DNA of 64,000 bases from an uncultured Clostridia bacterium (GTDB lineage Bacteria; Bacillota; Clostridia; Oscillospirales; Acutalibacteraceae), in contig CANRHD010000011.1 in NCBI GenBank assembly GCA_947630285.1, positions 1 through 64,000 of the forward strand. Direction: 5' to 3'. The position numbers and the translations under genes are program-made. Shown one piece after another: positions 17,374 through 24,777 of the stretch. Each line of letters opens with the position of its first letter. The first letter of the stretch is position 1. Below the pieces are notes generated by a model, which had not been told where the DNA came from, did not search any database, and worked only from the letters and a program-made list of their open reading frames with translations.

Positions 17374-17997
17374 TTACACCTTTTCCTGCGTTGTATTTTT
17401 TATTACCGTTTCGCTGTCGTTGTCGTTTTCCTCGTTCTTTATTACCTTAAAAACAGTCAGAAACAGTATTTTTATATCAAGCCATAACGATATATTGTCA
17501 ATATACCAACAGCTAAGTTCAATCCTGTGATTCCACTCAACATTTTTTCTTCCGTTGACCTGCGCCCAGCCGGTTATTCCGGGGCGGACATCGAACATAT
17601 GAAGCTGTTGCTCGGTATATTCCTCAATGGGCCAGGGGTGATAGGTAAGCGGCGGACGGGGGCCTATAAAGCTCATATCGCCCTTTAAAATGTTCCAAAG
17701 CTGGGGAAGCTCGTCAATGCTTGTAGCCCTGATTATCTTTCCTATGCCCGTAACACGGCTGTCACCCTTGCCGCAATATACTCCGCTTCCCTTTTGCTCA
17801 GCACCGACGCACATGGAGCGGAATTTATAAATGGTAAACTCCCTGCCGCCCATGCCGAGACGCTGTTGTTTAAATATAACAGGTCCTTTTGAAGTGAGCT
17901 TGATAATCACGGAAACCACCGCCAAAACAGGCGAAAGGATTATAAGCGCAAGTAAAGAGAATATTATGTCCAAAGCTCTTTTAACATATAAATACAT
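17374..17997 (-). CDS. Initiating phosphoglycosyl transferase (bacterial sugar transferase)
   Basis: 207 aa, the compact monotopic PGT (PglC/WcaJ C-terminal) form. It transfers a sugar-1-phosphate from a UDP-sugar to undecaprenyl phosphate at the inner face of the membrane. The N-terminal re-entrant helix (about 5-35) follows the KRALD motif. KQQRLGMGGREFTIYKFRSM and the catalytic Asp-Glu dyad in ATSIDELPQLWNIL are present, then FIGPRPPL and RPGITGWAQVNGR. It is the first gene of the polysaccharide operon behind a consensus promoter. UDP-FucNAc or a related UDP-HexNAc could be its donor, but this cannot be read from sequence. Confidence 0.92.
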   Translation of the reverse strand: MYLYVKRALDIIFSLLALIILSPVLAVVSVIIKLTSKGPVIFKQQRLGMGGREFTIYKFRSMCVGAEQKGSGVYCGKGDSRVTGIGKIIRATSIDELPQLWNILKGDMSFIGPRPPLTYHPWPIEEYTEQQLHMFDVRPGITGWAQVNGRKNVEWNHRIELSCWYIDNISLWLDIKILFLTVFKVIKNEENDNDSETVIKNTTQEKV

Positions 17998-18041
17998 TTC
18001 ATCACCGATAACATATGTTTAATATAATTATTCGACTATAA

Positions 18042-18070
18042 ATTATATACTGAAAGCCCCGAAAAGTCAA
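18042..18070 (-). promoter_or_regulatory. Promoter of the seven-gene polysaccharide operon
   Basis: On the minus strand TTGACT and a perfect TATAAT are exactly 17 nt apart, 45 bases upstream of the transferase ATG. All seven genes down to 10515 run in the same direction with gaps of 3-62 nt. Confidence 0.8.
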
Positions 18071-18206
18071 CAAAGCGAATTAGTTTTTATGTGCCAATAC
18101 TGGTACATATTACTCTTTTTCGGCAAAATTGTTCCGTTTATTTGCCGTTAAAGCCGTAAAATACCGTTATAGATTAAAATTTAAAAGTTAAATTTTAAAA
18201 GCAAAA

Positions 18207-18240
18207 AACCGACAAAATCCGAAAAGGACTCTGTCGGTTA
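18207..18240 (-). terminator. Terminator of the tRNA cluster
   Basis: AACCGACA and TGTCGGTT form the base of a stem with further TCC/GGA pairing; in the leftward direction it is followed by TTTTTTGC. It lies directly after the tRNA-Cys CCA end. Confidence 0.75.
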
Positions 18241-18315
18241 TGGAGGCGACACCCAGATTTGAACTGGGGAATCAGAGTTTTGCAGACTCGTGCCTTACCA
18301 CTTGGCTATGTCGCC
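18241..18315 (-). tRNA. tRNA-Cys (GCA)
   Basis: Acceptor stem GGCGACA/TGTCGCC, anticodon loop CTGCAAA (anticodon GCA), T loop TTCAAAT and a genome-encoded CCA end. Last gene of the five-tRNA cluster. Confidence 0.96.
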
Positions 18316-18331
18316 TTAACTTTTTAAAACA

Positions 18332-18359
18332 AAAGGACGCTTGGAATTAAGCGTCCTTT
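18332..18359 (-). terminator. Hairpin between tRNA-Gly and tRNA-Cys
   Basis: AAAGGACGCTT and AAGCGTCCTTT make an 11-bp perfect stem with a 6-nt loop, followed leftward by TGTTTT. It begins at the very end of the tRNA-Gly CCA. It could be an internal terminator that lowers tRNA-Cys expression, or a processing signal. Confidence 0.6.
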
Positions 18360-18434
18360 GGAGCGGATGACGAGGCTCGAACTCGCTACCTCCACCTTGG
18401 CAAGGTGGCGCTCTACCGGATGAGCTACATCCGC
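18359..18434 (-). tRNA. tRNA-Gly (GCC)
   Basis: Acceptor GCGGATG/CATCCGC, anticodon arm CCACC-TTGCCAA-GGTGG (anticodon GCC), T loop TTCGAGC, encoded CCA. Confidence 0.96.
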
Positions 18435-18439
18435 ATTTA

Positions 18440-18515
<76 letters not shown>

Positions 18516-18520
18516 GCATT

Positions 18521-18597
18521 TGGCGACCCGGAACGGGCTCGAACCGTCGACCTCTAGCGTGACAGGCTAGCGTTCTAACCAACTGAACTACCGGGCC
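18521..18597 (-). tRNA. tRNA-Asp (GTC)
   Basis: Acceptor GGCCCGG with CCGGGTC, anticodon arm CTAGC-CTGTCAC-GCTAG (anticodon GTC), T loop TTCGAGC, encoded CCA. Confidence 0.96.
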
Positions 18598-18602
18598 AAA
18601 AA

Positions 18603-18678
18603 TGGTGGGAACAACAGGGCTCGAACCTGTGACCCTCTGCTTGTAAGGCAGATGCTCTCCCAGCTGAGCTATGCTCCC
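18603..18678 (-). tRNA. tRNA-Val (TAC)
   Basis: Acceptor GGGAGCA/TGTTCCC, anticodon arm CTGC-CTTACAA-GCAG (anticodon TAC), T loop TTCGAGC, encoded CCA. First gene of the leftward cluster Val-Asp-Phe-Gly-Cys. Confidence 0.96.
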
Positions 18679-18714
18679 ACATTTCGCCATACCGTTTCGT
18701 CTAACGGCTTGAAT

Positions 18715-18743
18715 ATAATATCATACCAAAGTTAAGTTGTCAA
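18715..18743 (-). promoter_or_regulatory. Promoter of the tRNA cluster
   Basis: On the minus strand TTGACA and TATTAT are 17 nt apart, 36 bases before the 5' end of tRNA-Val. Confidence 0.8.
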
Positions 18744-18833
18744 CAAAAATTTGAAAAAATTTTTAAAAATTTATGTCTACACAATATCTTGTGCCAATAA
18801 AAATTTTCAGCCATATTCAATTATAATTCAATG

Positions 18834-18862
18834 TTTACTTTCGCGTTTTAATGTGCTAAAAT
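18834..18862 (+). promoter_or_regulatory. Promoter for yerC-methyltransferase-hslO
   Basis: TTTACT and TAAAAT are separated by 17 nt, followed by ACGGGGGC before the ATG at 18896. Confidence 0.6.
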
Positions 18863-18895
18863 ATATATTAATAAATATATTTACGGGGGCAAAAT

Positions 18896-19201
18896 ATGAA
18901 TCCTAAATTAAAAAGCGACAGTATGGACTTTTTGTTTGAGTCCATTCTAAAGCTGAAAACCGTTGAAGAGTGTTATGATTTTTTTGAGGACCTCTGTACT
19001 ATAAATGAGCTTCAGTCCATTTCACAGCGCACCGCTGTTGCAAGAATGCTTGTTGAGGGGCATGTTTACAGCGATATAGTTAAGGAAACCGGCGCTTCCA
19101 CCGCAACCATCAGCCGTGTAAACCGTTCGTTGCAGTACGGTTCAAACGGTTACGATGCTGTTTTTGAACGCATGGGAATAAAAAAAGAAGAAAAGAAATA
19201 A
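18896..19201 (+). CDS. YerC/YecD-family TrpR-like DNA-binding protein
   Basis: 101 aa helical protein with a TrpR-type helix-turn-helix. The segment LCTINELQSISQRTAVARML followed by YSDIVKETGASTATISRVNR is the hallmark of the YerC/YecD family, with the recognition helix around residues 68-82. Members are small regulators whose targets and effector are not well defined; they are widespread in Clostridia and Bacilli. A GGGGG ribosome binding site precedes the ATG. It is 4 nt upstream of a methyltransferase gene and heads a three-gene operon with hslO. Confidence 0.92.
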   Translation: MNPKLKSDSMDFLFESILKLKTVEECYDFFEDLCTINELQSISQRTAVARMLVEGHVYSDIVKETGASTATISRVNRSLQYGSNGYDAVFERMGIKKEEKK

Positions 19202-19205
19202 TTGT

Positions 19206-19955
19206 ATGAGCTATTCATATTTTGCATCGGTGTACGATTTGCTTACCGAAAATGTTGAATATTCACGCCGGGCGGACTATATTTGCTCTCTGTTATCCGA
19301 AAACGGAATTAACGGAGGGCTTTTGCTTGATGTCGCCTGCGGAACGGGCAGTCTTTCCCTGGAGCTTGCAAAACGGGGCTTTGATGTAACGGGAGTTGAT
19401 ATTTCCCGTGAAATGCTGTCAAGGGCTCAGAATAAAATGTATGAAAGCGGAGAAAACATACTCTTTCTGTGCCAGGATATGCGTAAGCTTGACCTGTACG
19501 GCACCGTAAACTGCGCCGTGTGTATGCTTGACAGCCTTAATCACCTCACAAGCACGGAGGATCTGCTTGAAGCCTTCAAAAGCGTTTCCCTGTTTTTGGA
19601 GGACGGCGGAATATTTATTTTTGATATGAACACGCCGTATAAGCACAGGGAGATACTCGCCGACAATTCGTTTGTGTACGAGCTTGACCGTCTGTTTTGC
19701 GTATGGCGTAATACGCTTTCGGACGACGGGGTGACAGTTGAAATAAATCTTGATTTTTTTGAAAAAACAGATGGCGCAAATTACAGGCGTTATTGCGAAA
19801 GCTTTTGCGAAAAAGCCTATGATACTCAAACTGTCGTTGACCTGCTCGGGCAGGCGCAGTTAAGCCTTGTTTCGCAGTACGGTGAATTGAGCTGTGACGC
19901 TCCCGGCGAAAAGACCCAGCGCACAGTGTTTGTTGCAAGGAGGAACAAAAGATGA
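19206..19955 (+). CDS. Class I SAM-dependent methyltransferase
   Basis: 249 aa, cytosolic. Motif I is LLLDVACGTGSLSLELAKRG (about 39-58), followed by the acidic turn VTGVDISREML and VNCAVCMLDSLNHL as post-motif II. The substrate is not identifiable. It lies between yerC (4-nt gap) and hslO (4-nt ATGA overlap), an arrangement that suggests co-translation with the redox chaperone gene. The C-terminal half contains a FFEKTDGANYRRYCESFCEKAY region with two cysteines, which may or may not be relevant. Confidence 0.87.
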   Translation: MSYSYFASVYDLLTENVEYSRRADYICSLLSENGINGGLLLDVACGTGSLSLELAKRGFDVTGVDISREMLSRAQNKMYESGENILFLCQDMRKLDLYGTVNCAVCMLDSLNHLTSTEDLLEAFKSVSLFLEDGGIFIFDMNTPYKHREILADNSFVYELDRLFCVWRNTLSDDGVTVEINLDFFEKTDGANYRRYCESFCEKAYDTQTVVDLLGQAQLSLVSQYGELSCDAPGEKTQRTVFVARRNKR

Positions 19956-20827
19956 AAAATCTTATCAGAATGATCTCCGACGACGGTCAGCTTTCCGTCA
20001 TGGCGGTTGACAGCACAAATATAGTATCCGATATGAGGCGCATACACTCGACCTCAAAGGTTTGCTCGGCGGCTTTGGGGAGGCTTTTGACCGCCGCTTC
20101 GCTGATGGGCAGTATGCTAAAGGGCAGGGAGGATTCCCTCACCGTTAAAATCAACGGAAACGGCCCGTGCGAAACGGTCCTTGCCGTATCGGACTCATGC
20201 GGAAATGTACGGGGATATATAGGCAACGCAAAGGTTCAGCTTCCCTTGAACGAAAAGGGAAAGCTTGATGTAAAGGGAGCGGTCGGTACGGAGGGCTCGC
20301 TCACGGTTATAAAGGATTTGGGGCTAAAAGAGCCTTATGTGGGGCAGACCCGTATAGTTTCGGGTGAAATTGCCGAGGATATAACCTCTTATTATGCCGT
20401 AAGCGAGCAGATACCTACCGTCTGCGCCCTGGGCGTGCTTGTCGATCCCGACACGGAAAACATAATTTGCTCGGGAGGTTTTATAATTCAACTGCTCCCC
20501 TATGCGCAAGAGGAAACGATTGCAAAGCTTGAAAAGGATTTGGAGAGCGTAAAGCCCGTTACCGCAATGCTGTTTGACGGTATGAACCCCGAAGAAATAT
20601 GCCGGGCGGTTCTGAAATCCTTTAAGCTTGAAAAGCTTGACGACGCAGAGGTCGAATATCGCTGTACCTGTTCAAGGGAAAGGGTCGCAAAAGCGCTTAT
20701 AGCCACGGGAAAGGACGGTCTTTCAGAGATGGCGCAGGACGAGGTAACGGAGGTCGTGTGCAACTTCTGCAACAAAAAGTATCATTTCCCGAAAGATGAA
20801 ATTCTGGCCCTTTTAAACAATTCTTAA
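19952..20827 (+). CDS. hslO: Redox-regulated chaperone Hsp33
   Basis: 291 aa, the normal size. Hsp33 holds unfolding proteins under oxidative stress and is switched by a zinc-thiol centre. The four zinc cysteines are present as C-x-C in YRCTCSRERV (about residues 235-245) and C-x-x-C in VCNFCNKKYHF (about 270-280). N-terminal signatures include LGRLLTAASLMGSMLK. The ATG overlaps the upstream methyltransferase stop. A complex hairpin terminator follows. An oxidative-stress chaperone fits the anaerobic lifestyle suggested elsewhere by rubrerythrin and PFOR. Confidence 0.95.
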   Translation: MKNLIRMISDDGQLSVMAVDSTNIVSDMRRIHSTSKVCSAALGRLLTAASLMGSMLKGREDSLTVKINGNGPCETVLAVSDSCGNVRGYIGNAKVQLPLNEKGKLDVKGAVGTEGSLTVIKDLGLKEPYVGQTRIVSGEIAEDITSYYAVSEQIPTVCALGVLVDPDTENIICSGGFIIQLLPYAQEETIAKLEKDLESVKPVTAMLFDGMNPEEICRAVLKSFKLEKLDDAEVEYRCTCSRERVAKALIATGKDGLSEMAQDEVTEVVCNFCNKKYHFPKDEILALLNNS

Positions 20828-20856
20828 TCATACCGCAGAAATTTAAACAGATAACA

Positions 20857-20915
20857 AAAGACGCTGTGTCTCTTTAGGCACAGCGTTTTGTGTCTCTTTA
20901 GACACAGCGTTTTTA
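20857..20915. terminator. Duplicated, alternative-pairing terminator between hslO and nadE
   Basis: ACGCTGTGTC...GGCACAGCGT and TGTGTC...GACACAGCGT lie back to back; the first arm can pair with either of the two later arms. Runs of T follow both on the plus strand, and a T-rich run lies beyond on the minus strand. The unit TGTGTCTCTTTAG is nearly duplicated, so local duplication of a terminator is the simplest origin. Confidence 0.75.
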
Positions 20916-20940
20916 TTTGGAAATACCGATTTATCCGTAT

Positions 20941-21672
20941 TTAATATTCGATATTCGGCTCAAATACCGGCATATACTTTAATTTAAACAAATTCATCTC
21001 ATGCTTTTTGTCGATAAGCTTTTTGTGTTCCTCGTTTTCTATCTCTCCCGTGCGGATATATCTGTCAAGCTCGGCATAGGTAAAGCCCAGATTTTCCTCG
21101 TCCGTCTTTCCGCAAAGGCCGTCAATCGGCACCTTGTCAACAAGCACATCGGGCAGTTTTAAAAGCCTGCCTATCTGCTTTACCTCGTCAACGGTAATGT
21201 TTGCGCACGGGCTGAAATCACCTGCCGCATCGCCGTAACGGGTGGAGTATCCGACCCAGTCCTCCGACATATTGCAGGTGTTTGCAACTCTGCCGTTATG
21301 GCTCTGTGCCACAGCGTACAGGGTTGTCATTCTGATACGGGCAGGGATATTCGTTGAGGACTGCTCGGAAAGCTCAAACGGCAGACTTTTTTTAACTGCG
21401 TCAACGGCCTCCTTAATATTTACCGTGTAGCTCTTGATTGAAAGATGCTTTACCAAAAGCTGTGCCATATCAATATCTTTTTGCTCTCCGCACGGCATAA
21501 GCACGCCGATAACCCTGTCCTTCCCGAGAGCCTCGGTAAGCAGAGCCGCAACAACAGAGCTGTCCTTTCCGCCCGAAATACCGACTATGGCGTTGCAGTC
21601 CTTTCCGTTTTCCTCAAAAAACTTTCTTATCCACTCAACGCAGTCGTTTTTAACCTTTAATGCGTCAAACAT
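20941..21672 (-). CDS. nadE: NH3-dependent NAD+ synthetase
   Basis: 243 aa, the short form without a glutaminase domain. It amidates nicotinic acid adenine dinucleotide to NAD+ using ammonia and ATP. The PP-loop motif VGISGGKDSSVVAALL and the NTCNMSEDWVGYSTRYGDAAGD segment are intact, followed by DGLCGKTDEENLGF. I start the protein at the ATG at 21672, behind GGAGGCGAT and matching the family N-terminus; the open frame runs about 100 codons further upstream without homology. It shares the hslO terminator region. Confidence 0.93.
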   Translation of the reverse strand: MFDALKVKNDCVEWIRKFFEENGKDCNAIVGISGGKDSSVVAALLTEALGKDRVIGVLMPCGEQKDIDMAQLLVKHLSIKSYTVNIKEAVDAVKKSLPFELSEQSSTNIPARIRMTTLYAVAQSHNGRVANTCNMSEDWVGYSTRYGDAAGDFSPCANITVDEVKQIGRLLKLPDVLVDKVPIDGLCGKTDEENLGFTYAELDRYIRTGEIENEEHKKLIDKKHEMNLFKLKYMPVFEPNIEY

Positions 21673-21729
21673 TTTATCGCCTCCAAAAAATTCGCCTTTA
21701 TAATACACCGAAAAAGGCAAAAATGCAAT

Positions 21730-21759
21730 AAAACTGCCCCGTTTTTTTGGAGCAGTTTT
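21730..21759 (-). terminator. Terminator of glmS
   Basis: AAAACTGC and GCAGTTTT with inner CC/GG pairing form the stem; the leftward transcript continues into ATTGCATTTTT. It starts 14 nt after the glmS stop. Confidence 0.8.
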
Positions 21760-21772
21760 AACAGATTTTAAA

Positions 21773-23599
21773 TTATTCGACCGTAACGGATTTTGCAAGG
21801 TTTCTCGGCTTATCGACATCACAGCCCCTGCCAACCGCCATATAATAGGCAAATATCTGTAGCGGCACAACGGTAAGCGACGGCATAAGAAAATCGCTGA
21901 CCTCGGGAACTCTGATAATATCGTCGGCAAATTCGTCGGCGTCGGTGTGGTTTTCGCCGACAAGCGCAATTACCTTTGCTCCCCTTGCCTTGACCTCCTT
22001 GATGTTTCCGAGAGTCTTTTCAAGCAAATCGGGCTGGGTCGCAACCGCAAAGACGGGTGTGCCCTCTTCGATAAGGGAAATTGTGCCGTGCTTTAATTCG
22101 CCTGCCGCATAGGCCTCCGAATGGATATAGGAAATTTCCTTCAGCTTCAAAGAGCCCTCAAGCGAAATAGCGTAGTCAAGCCCCCTGCCGATGAAAAATA
22201 CATTTTCCGAATTTACATATTTTTTTGCAAGCTCCTTGAGATAGGGATCCATTTTCAAAACGCCCTCGATTATCTCCGGAAGCTTCAGCATCTCCCTGCA
22301 ATACTTTTCTTCTTCCTCTTTTGAAATTAAGCCCCTCGCCTTGGCAAATTTGATTGCAAGCAGATAAACCACATTCAGTTGGGCGGAAAACGCCTTTGTT
22401 GTCGCAACGGCAATTTCAGGGCCTGCCAGGGTGTAAATTACATCGTCCGACTCCCTTGCTATGGTGCTTGCCACAACATTAACTATCGAAACGATTTTTG
22501 CGCCCTTGCCCTTGGCCTCACGCAAAGCCGCAAGAGTATCCGCCGTTTCGCCCGACTGCGAGATAACTATGCAAATATCGGACGGTCTGACAATGGGATT
22601 GCGGTATCTGAACTCGCTTGCAAGGTCAACCTCGCACGGTATCCCTGCCAAATGCTCGATAATATATTTTGCCGCCGTTCCCACATGCCAGGCGCTTCCG
22701 CAGGCTACAATATGGATCGTCCCTATATTTTTTATCTCCTCGTCGCTCAGGCTCAATTCGTCTATTACGACGCTTCCGTTCTTAATCCTCGGCGAAAGAG
22801 TGTCACGAACCGTTCCCGGCTGTTGGGCGATTTCCTTTTTCATAAAGTGGTCAAAGCCGCCCTTTTCCGCCGCCTCGACATCCCAGGTCACATGGTAAAT
22901 ATCCTTATGGATTTCCTGCTTGTTTATATTGTAAAGCTTAACGGACTCCCTTGTAAGCAGGGCTATCTGATTATCGTCAAGCAAATAACATTCCCTTGTA
23001 TATTTAAGCACCGCAGGTATATCCGAGGCGAGGAAGTTTTCGCCCTTTCCCAGGCCCACTATTAACGGACTGTCTTTCCTTGCGGCGATTATCTCGTCGG
23101 GTCTGTCGTCTATAAGCACAGCGGCGGCATACGAGCCCCTTACTGTTTTCATCACATTCGACATAGCCTCAAGAGAATCCCCGTTATAAAAGAAATCGAA
23201 CAAATGGGCAAGCACCTCCGTATCGGTTTGCGATACGAATTTATACCCCTTTTGTTCGAGCATAATTTTAAGCTCGATATAGTTTTCAATAATACCGTTA
23301 TGCACAAGGGTAATTCTGCCGTTTCCTCCCCTGTGAGGATGGGCGTTTAAGTCGTCGGGCGCACCGTGAGTTGCCCAACGGGTATGCCCTATTCCTACGC
23401 TTCCCTCGGGAGTACCCTCAATGACAAGCTTCTGTTCCAGGTCGGCAATTCTGCCCTTAGTCTTTTTAACCTGAACCCCCTCGCCGCCGAACACGGCGAT
23501 GCCTGCCGAGTCATAACCTCTGTACTCGAGCTTTTTAAGACCGTCAATCAATACCGGAGACGCACTGTTTTCCCCGATGTAACCAACAATTCCGCACAT
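21773..23599 (-). CDS. glmS: Glutamine--fructose-6-phosphate aminotransferase (isomerizing)
   Basis: 608 aa enzyme making glucosamine-6-phosphate, the entry to amino-sugar and cell-wall synthesis. The mature N-terminus MCGIVGYIG puts the catalytic Cys at position 2, so the start is the ATG at 23599; the in-frame extension upstream lies in the ribozyme. The glutaminase domain (1-240) contains GHTRWATHG. Two SIS domains follow (about 285-600), with ACGSAWHVG and SQSGETADTLAAL, and the C-terminus PRNLAKSVTVE is canonical. An AGAGGAAAA site lies upstream. It is controlled by a glmS ribozyme and supplies UDP-GlcNAc, the precursor of UDP-FucNAc for the operon at 10.5-18 kb. Confidence 0.97.
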   Translation of the reverse strand: MCGIVGYIGENSASPVLIDGLKKLEYRGYDSAGIAVFGGEGVQVKKTKGRIADLEQKLVIEGTPEGSVGIGHTRWATHGAPDDLNAHPHRGGNGRITLVHNGIIENYIELKIMLEQKGYKFVSQTDTEVLAHLFDFFYNGDSLEAMSNVMKTVRGSYAAAVLIDDRPDEIIAARKDSPLIVGLGKGENFLASDIPAVLKYTRECYLLDDNQIALLTRESVKLYNINKQEIHKDIYHVTWDVEAAEKGGFDHFMKKEIAQQPGTVRDTLSPRIKNGSVVIDELSLSDEEIKNIGTIHIVACGSAWHVGTAAKYIIEHLAGIPCEVDLASEFRYRNPIVRPSDICIVISQSGETADTLAALREAKGKGAKIVSIVNVVASTIARESDDVIYTLAGPEIAVATTKAFSAQLNVVYLLAIKFAKARGLISKEEEEKYCREMLKLPEIIEGVLKMDPYLKELAKKYVNSENVFFIGRGLDYAISLEGSLKLKEISYIHSEAYAAGELKHGTISLIEEGTPVFAVATQPDLLEKTLGNIKEVKARGAKVIALVGENHTDADEFADDIIRVPEVSDFLMPSLTVVPLQIFAYYMAVGRGCDVDKPRNLAKSVTVE

Positions 23600-23634
23600 A
23601 TTAAATTTTCCTCTTAAATAAAAAAATTTGTGCA

Positions 23635-23779
23635 TTGCGTCCGCCTTTGTACCGCCGTTGCCGACGGCTTTAAACAAACGCCCGTGTCCACGCACATTTT
23701 GGACAAGAAGCATCCGCCGAAAATTCGATAAACTTCTCCCTCGTCACCTGCCGAAAAACAGTGCAAACAGGTCTGGCGC
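23635..23779 (-). ncRNA. glmS ribozyme-riboswitch
   Basis: On the minus strand the leader contains AGCGCCAGACCTG, then CAGGTGACGAGGGAGAAG, TTTATCGAATTTTCGGCGG and ATGCTTCT in the order of the glmS ribozyme core (P1-P2.2 and pseudoknot). Self-cleavage is expected between A at 23780 and G at 23779, triggered by glucosamine-6-phosphate. The 3' boundary near 23635 is approximate and covers the P3/P4 region (GTCC/GGAC and GCCGTCGGCAACGGC stems). It lies in the leader of glmS, as expected for cis feedback control. Confidence 0.93.
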
Positions 23780-23850
23780 TGATTTTTAAGGAATCTTAAA
23801 ACCTTTTGTAAACCAAAGATTTACCGAAACTGCACCCGTTTCATTTTCAT

Positions 23851-23879
23851 ATTCTACCATTTTAATTTCCTGCTGTCAA
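23851..23879 (-). promoter_or_regulatory. Promoter of the glmS ribozyme/glmS transcript
   Basis: On the minus strand TTGACA and TAGAAT are 17 nt apart. Transcription would begin near 23845, leaving about 65 nt 5' of the cleavage site. Confidence 0.75.
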
Positions 23880-23943
23880 CCGAACGCCCCTCCCAAAGAA
23901 TACGAAAGGATAAAACAGGCAATAATAACCCTGGTGATAAAAT

Positions 23944-24777
23944 ATGAAAAATACTTCCGCAAAGCTGACTGCAAGGCTTATAAACTCGGGCTACGGTTTA
24001 AAAAACGGACTGTTTACTTTCGTTATGCTGGCGTTTAAGTACATTTTTCTTTTAAGCGCCGTATTCTGCGCCGTTACGCTGTATACCTTTGTCTACTCCG
24101 ATTTCAGCGGCGGCGGCACTGTTGCCGACGCTATGTATTATGCGCTTTTTTCGCTGGGAATTGCATTTTCCCTGTGCTTTTATGTTTTAAGCTCTTATAC
24201 GCTTAAAAGCGAATACATTAAAACCTCCGTTTCGGACTCTGATTTTGAATTTTTTAAATTCATAAGCCTTGATATTCAGTTAAAAATTATCTATCTGCAT
24301 TTTTTGCGCTTTTTCAGAAACATTTTCCTTACCGCTTTTTACCTTTCGCCTGCCGCCGCCACGGCCGTTGTTACGCTTTATTTTTTAAAAGACGGTATAG
24401 ACAGGCTGATATTCCCTGCCGTTATTTTACTGTTTGCAATTTTGCTGTTTTCGGGAATTTATTTTTCCTTTGTATCAATGCAAAGGCTTGCCTTTATTGA
24501 CGAGACGGTTTTCTTAAATCCCGGGCTCTCCGTTTCGCAAACGCTCAAAAAGGCCCGTCAAAGCACATACGGCAAATGCTTTTCGCTTGCTAAATTCAAG
24601 CTCAGCTTCGCAATATGGTTTTTACTGTGCATTTTTATAATCCCCGTTTTTTTCGTTGTGCCATATTATTTAAGGTGTATCTCATTATATGCAAAACAGG
24701 CTTTCGGTGTTAAAGCGCCGAAGCCTGTTGCGGAAAAGCCGGTTATTCTTATGAAGCCCGTTAAAAATACGGTTTAA
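23944..24777 (+). CDS. Multi-pass membrane protein of unknown function
   Basis: 277 aa with five clear hydrophobic segments (about 28-50, 62-86, 125-148, 154-178 and 217-240) and a basic, proline-containing cytosolic tail. The layout, with a conserved-looking SLAKFKLSF amphipathic stretch before the last helix and a Y-x-x-x-S-x-Y-A-K end, is reminiscent of DUF975-type membrane proteins, but I cannot assign the family. A GGTGAT site lies before the ATG. The gene is divergent from glmS and overlaps the phosphatase gene by 4 nt at their 3' ends. Confidence 0.65.
   Translation: MKNTSAKLTARLINSGYGLKNGLFTFVMLAFKYIFLLSAVFCAVTLYTFVYSDFSGGGTVADAMYYALFSLGIAFSLCFYVLSSYTLKSEYIKTSVSDSDFEFFKFISLDIQLKIIYLHFLRFFRNIFLTAFYLSPAAATAVVTLYFLKDGIDRLIFPAVILLFAILLFSGIYFSFVSMQRLAFIDETVFLNPGLSVSQTLKKARQSTYGKCFSLAKFKLSFAIWFLLCIFIIPVFFVVPYYLRCISLYAKQAFGVKAPKPVAEKPVILMKPVKNTV

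Noticed and set aside
21673-21969. About 100 extra N-terminal codons for nadE
   Set aside because: The ORF is open upstream but has no homology, contains the glmS terminator, and the ATG at 21672 has a strong ribosome binding site.
23600-23713. In-frame 38-codon upstream extension of glmS
   Set aside because: It lies in the glmS ribozyme, has no ribosome binding site, and would hide the catalytic Cys2.
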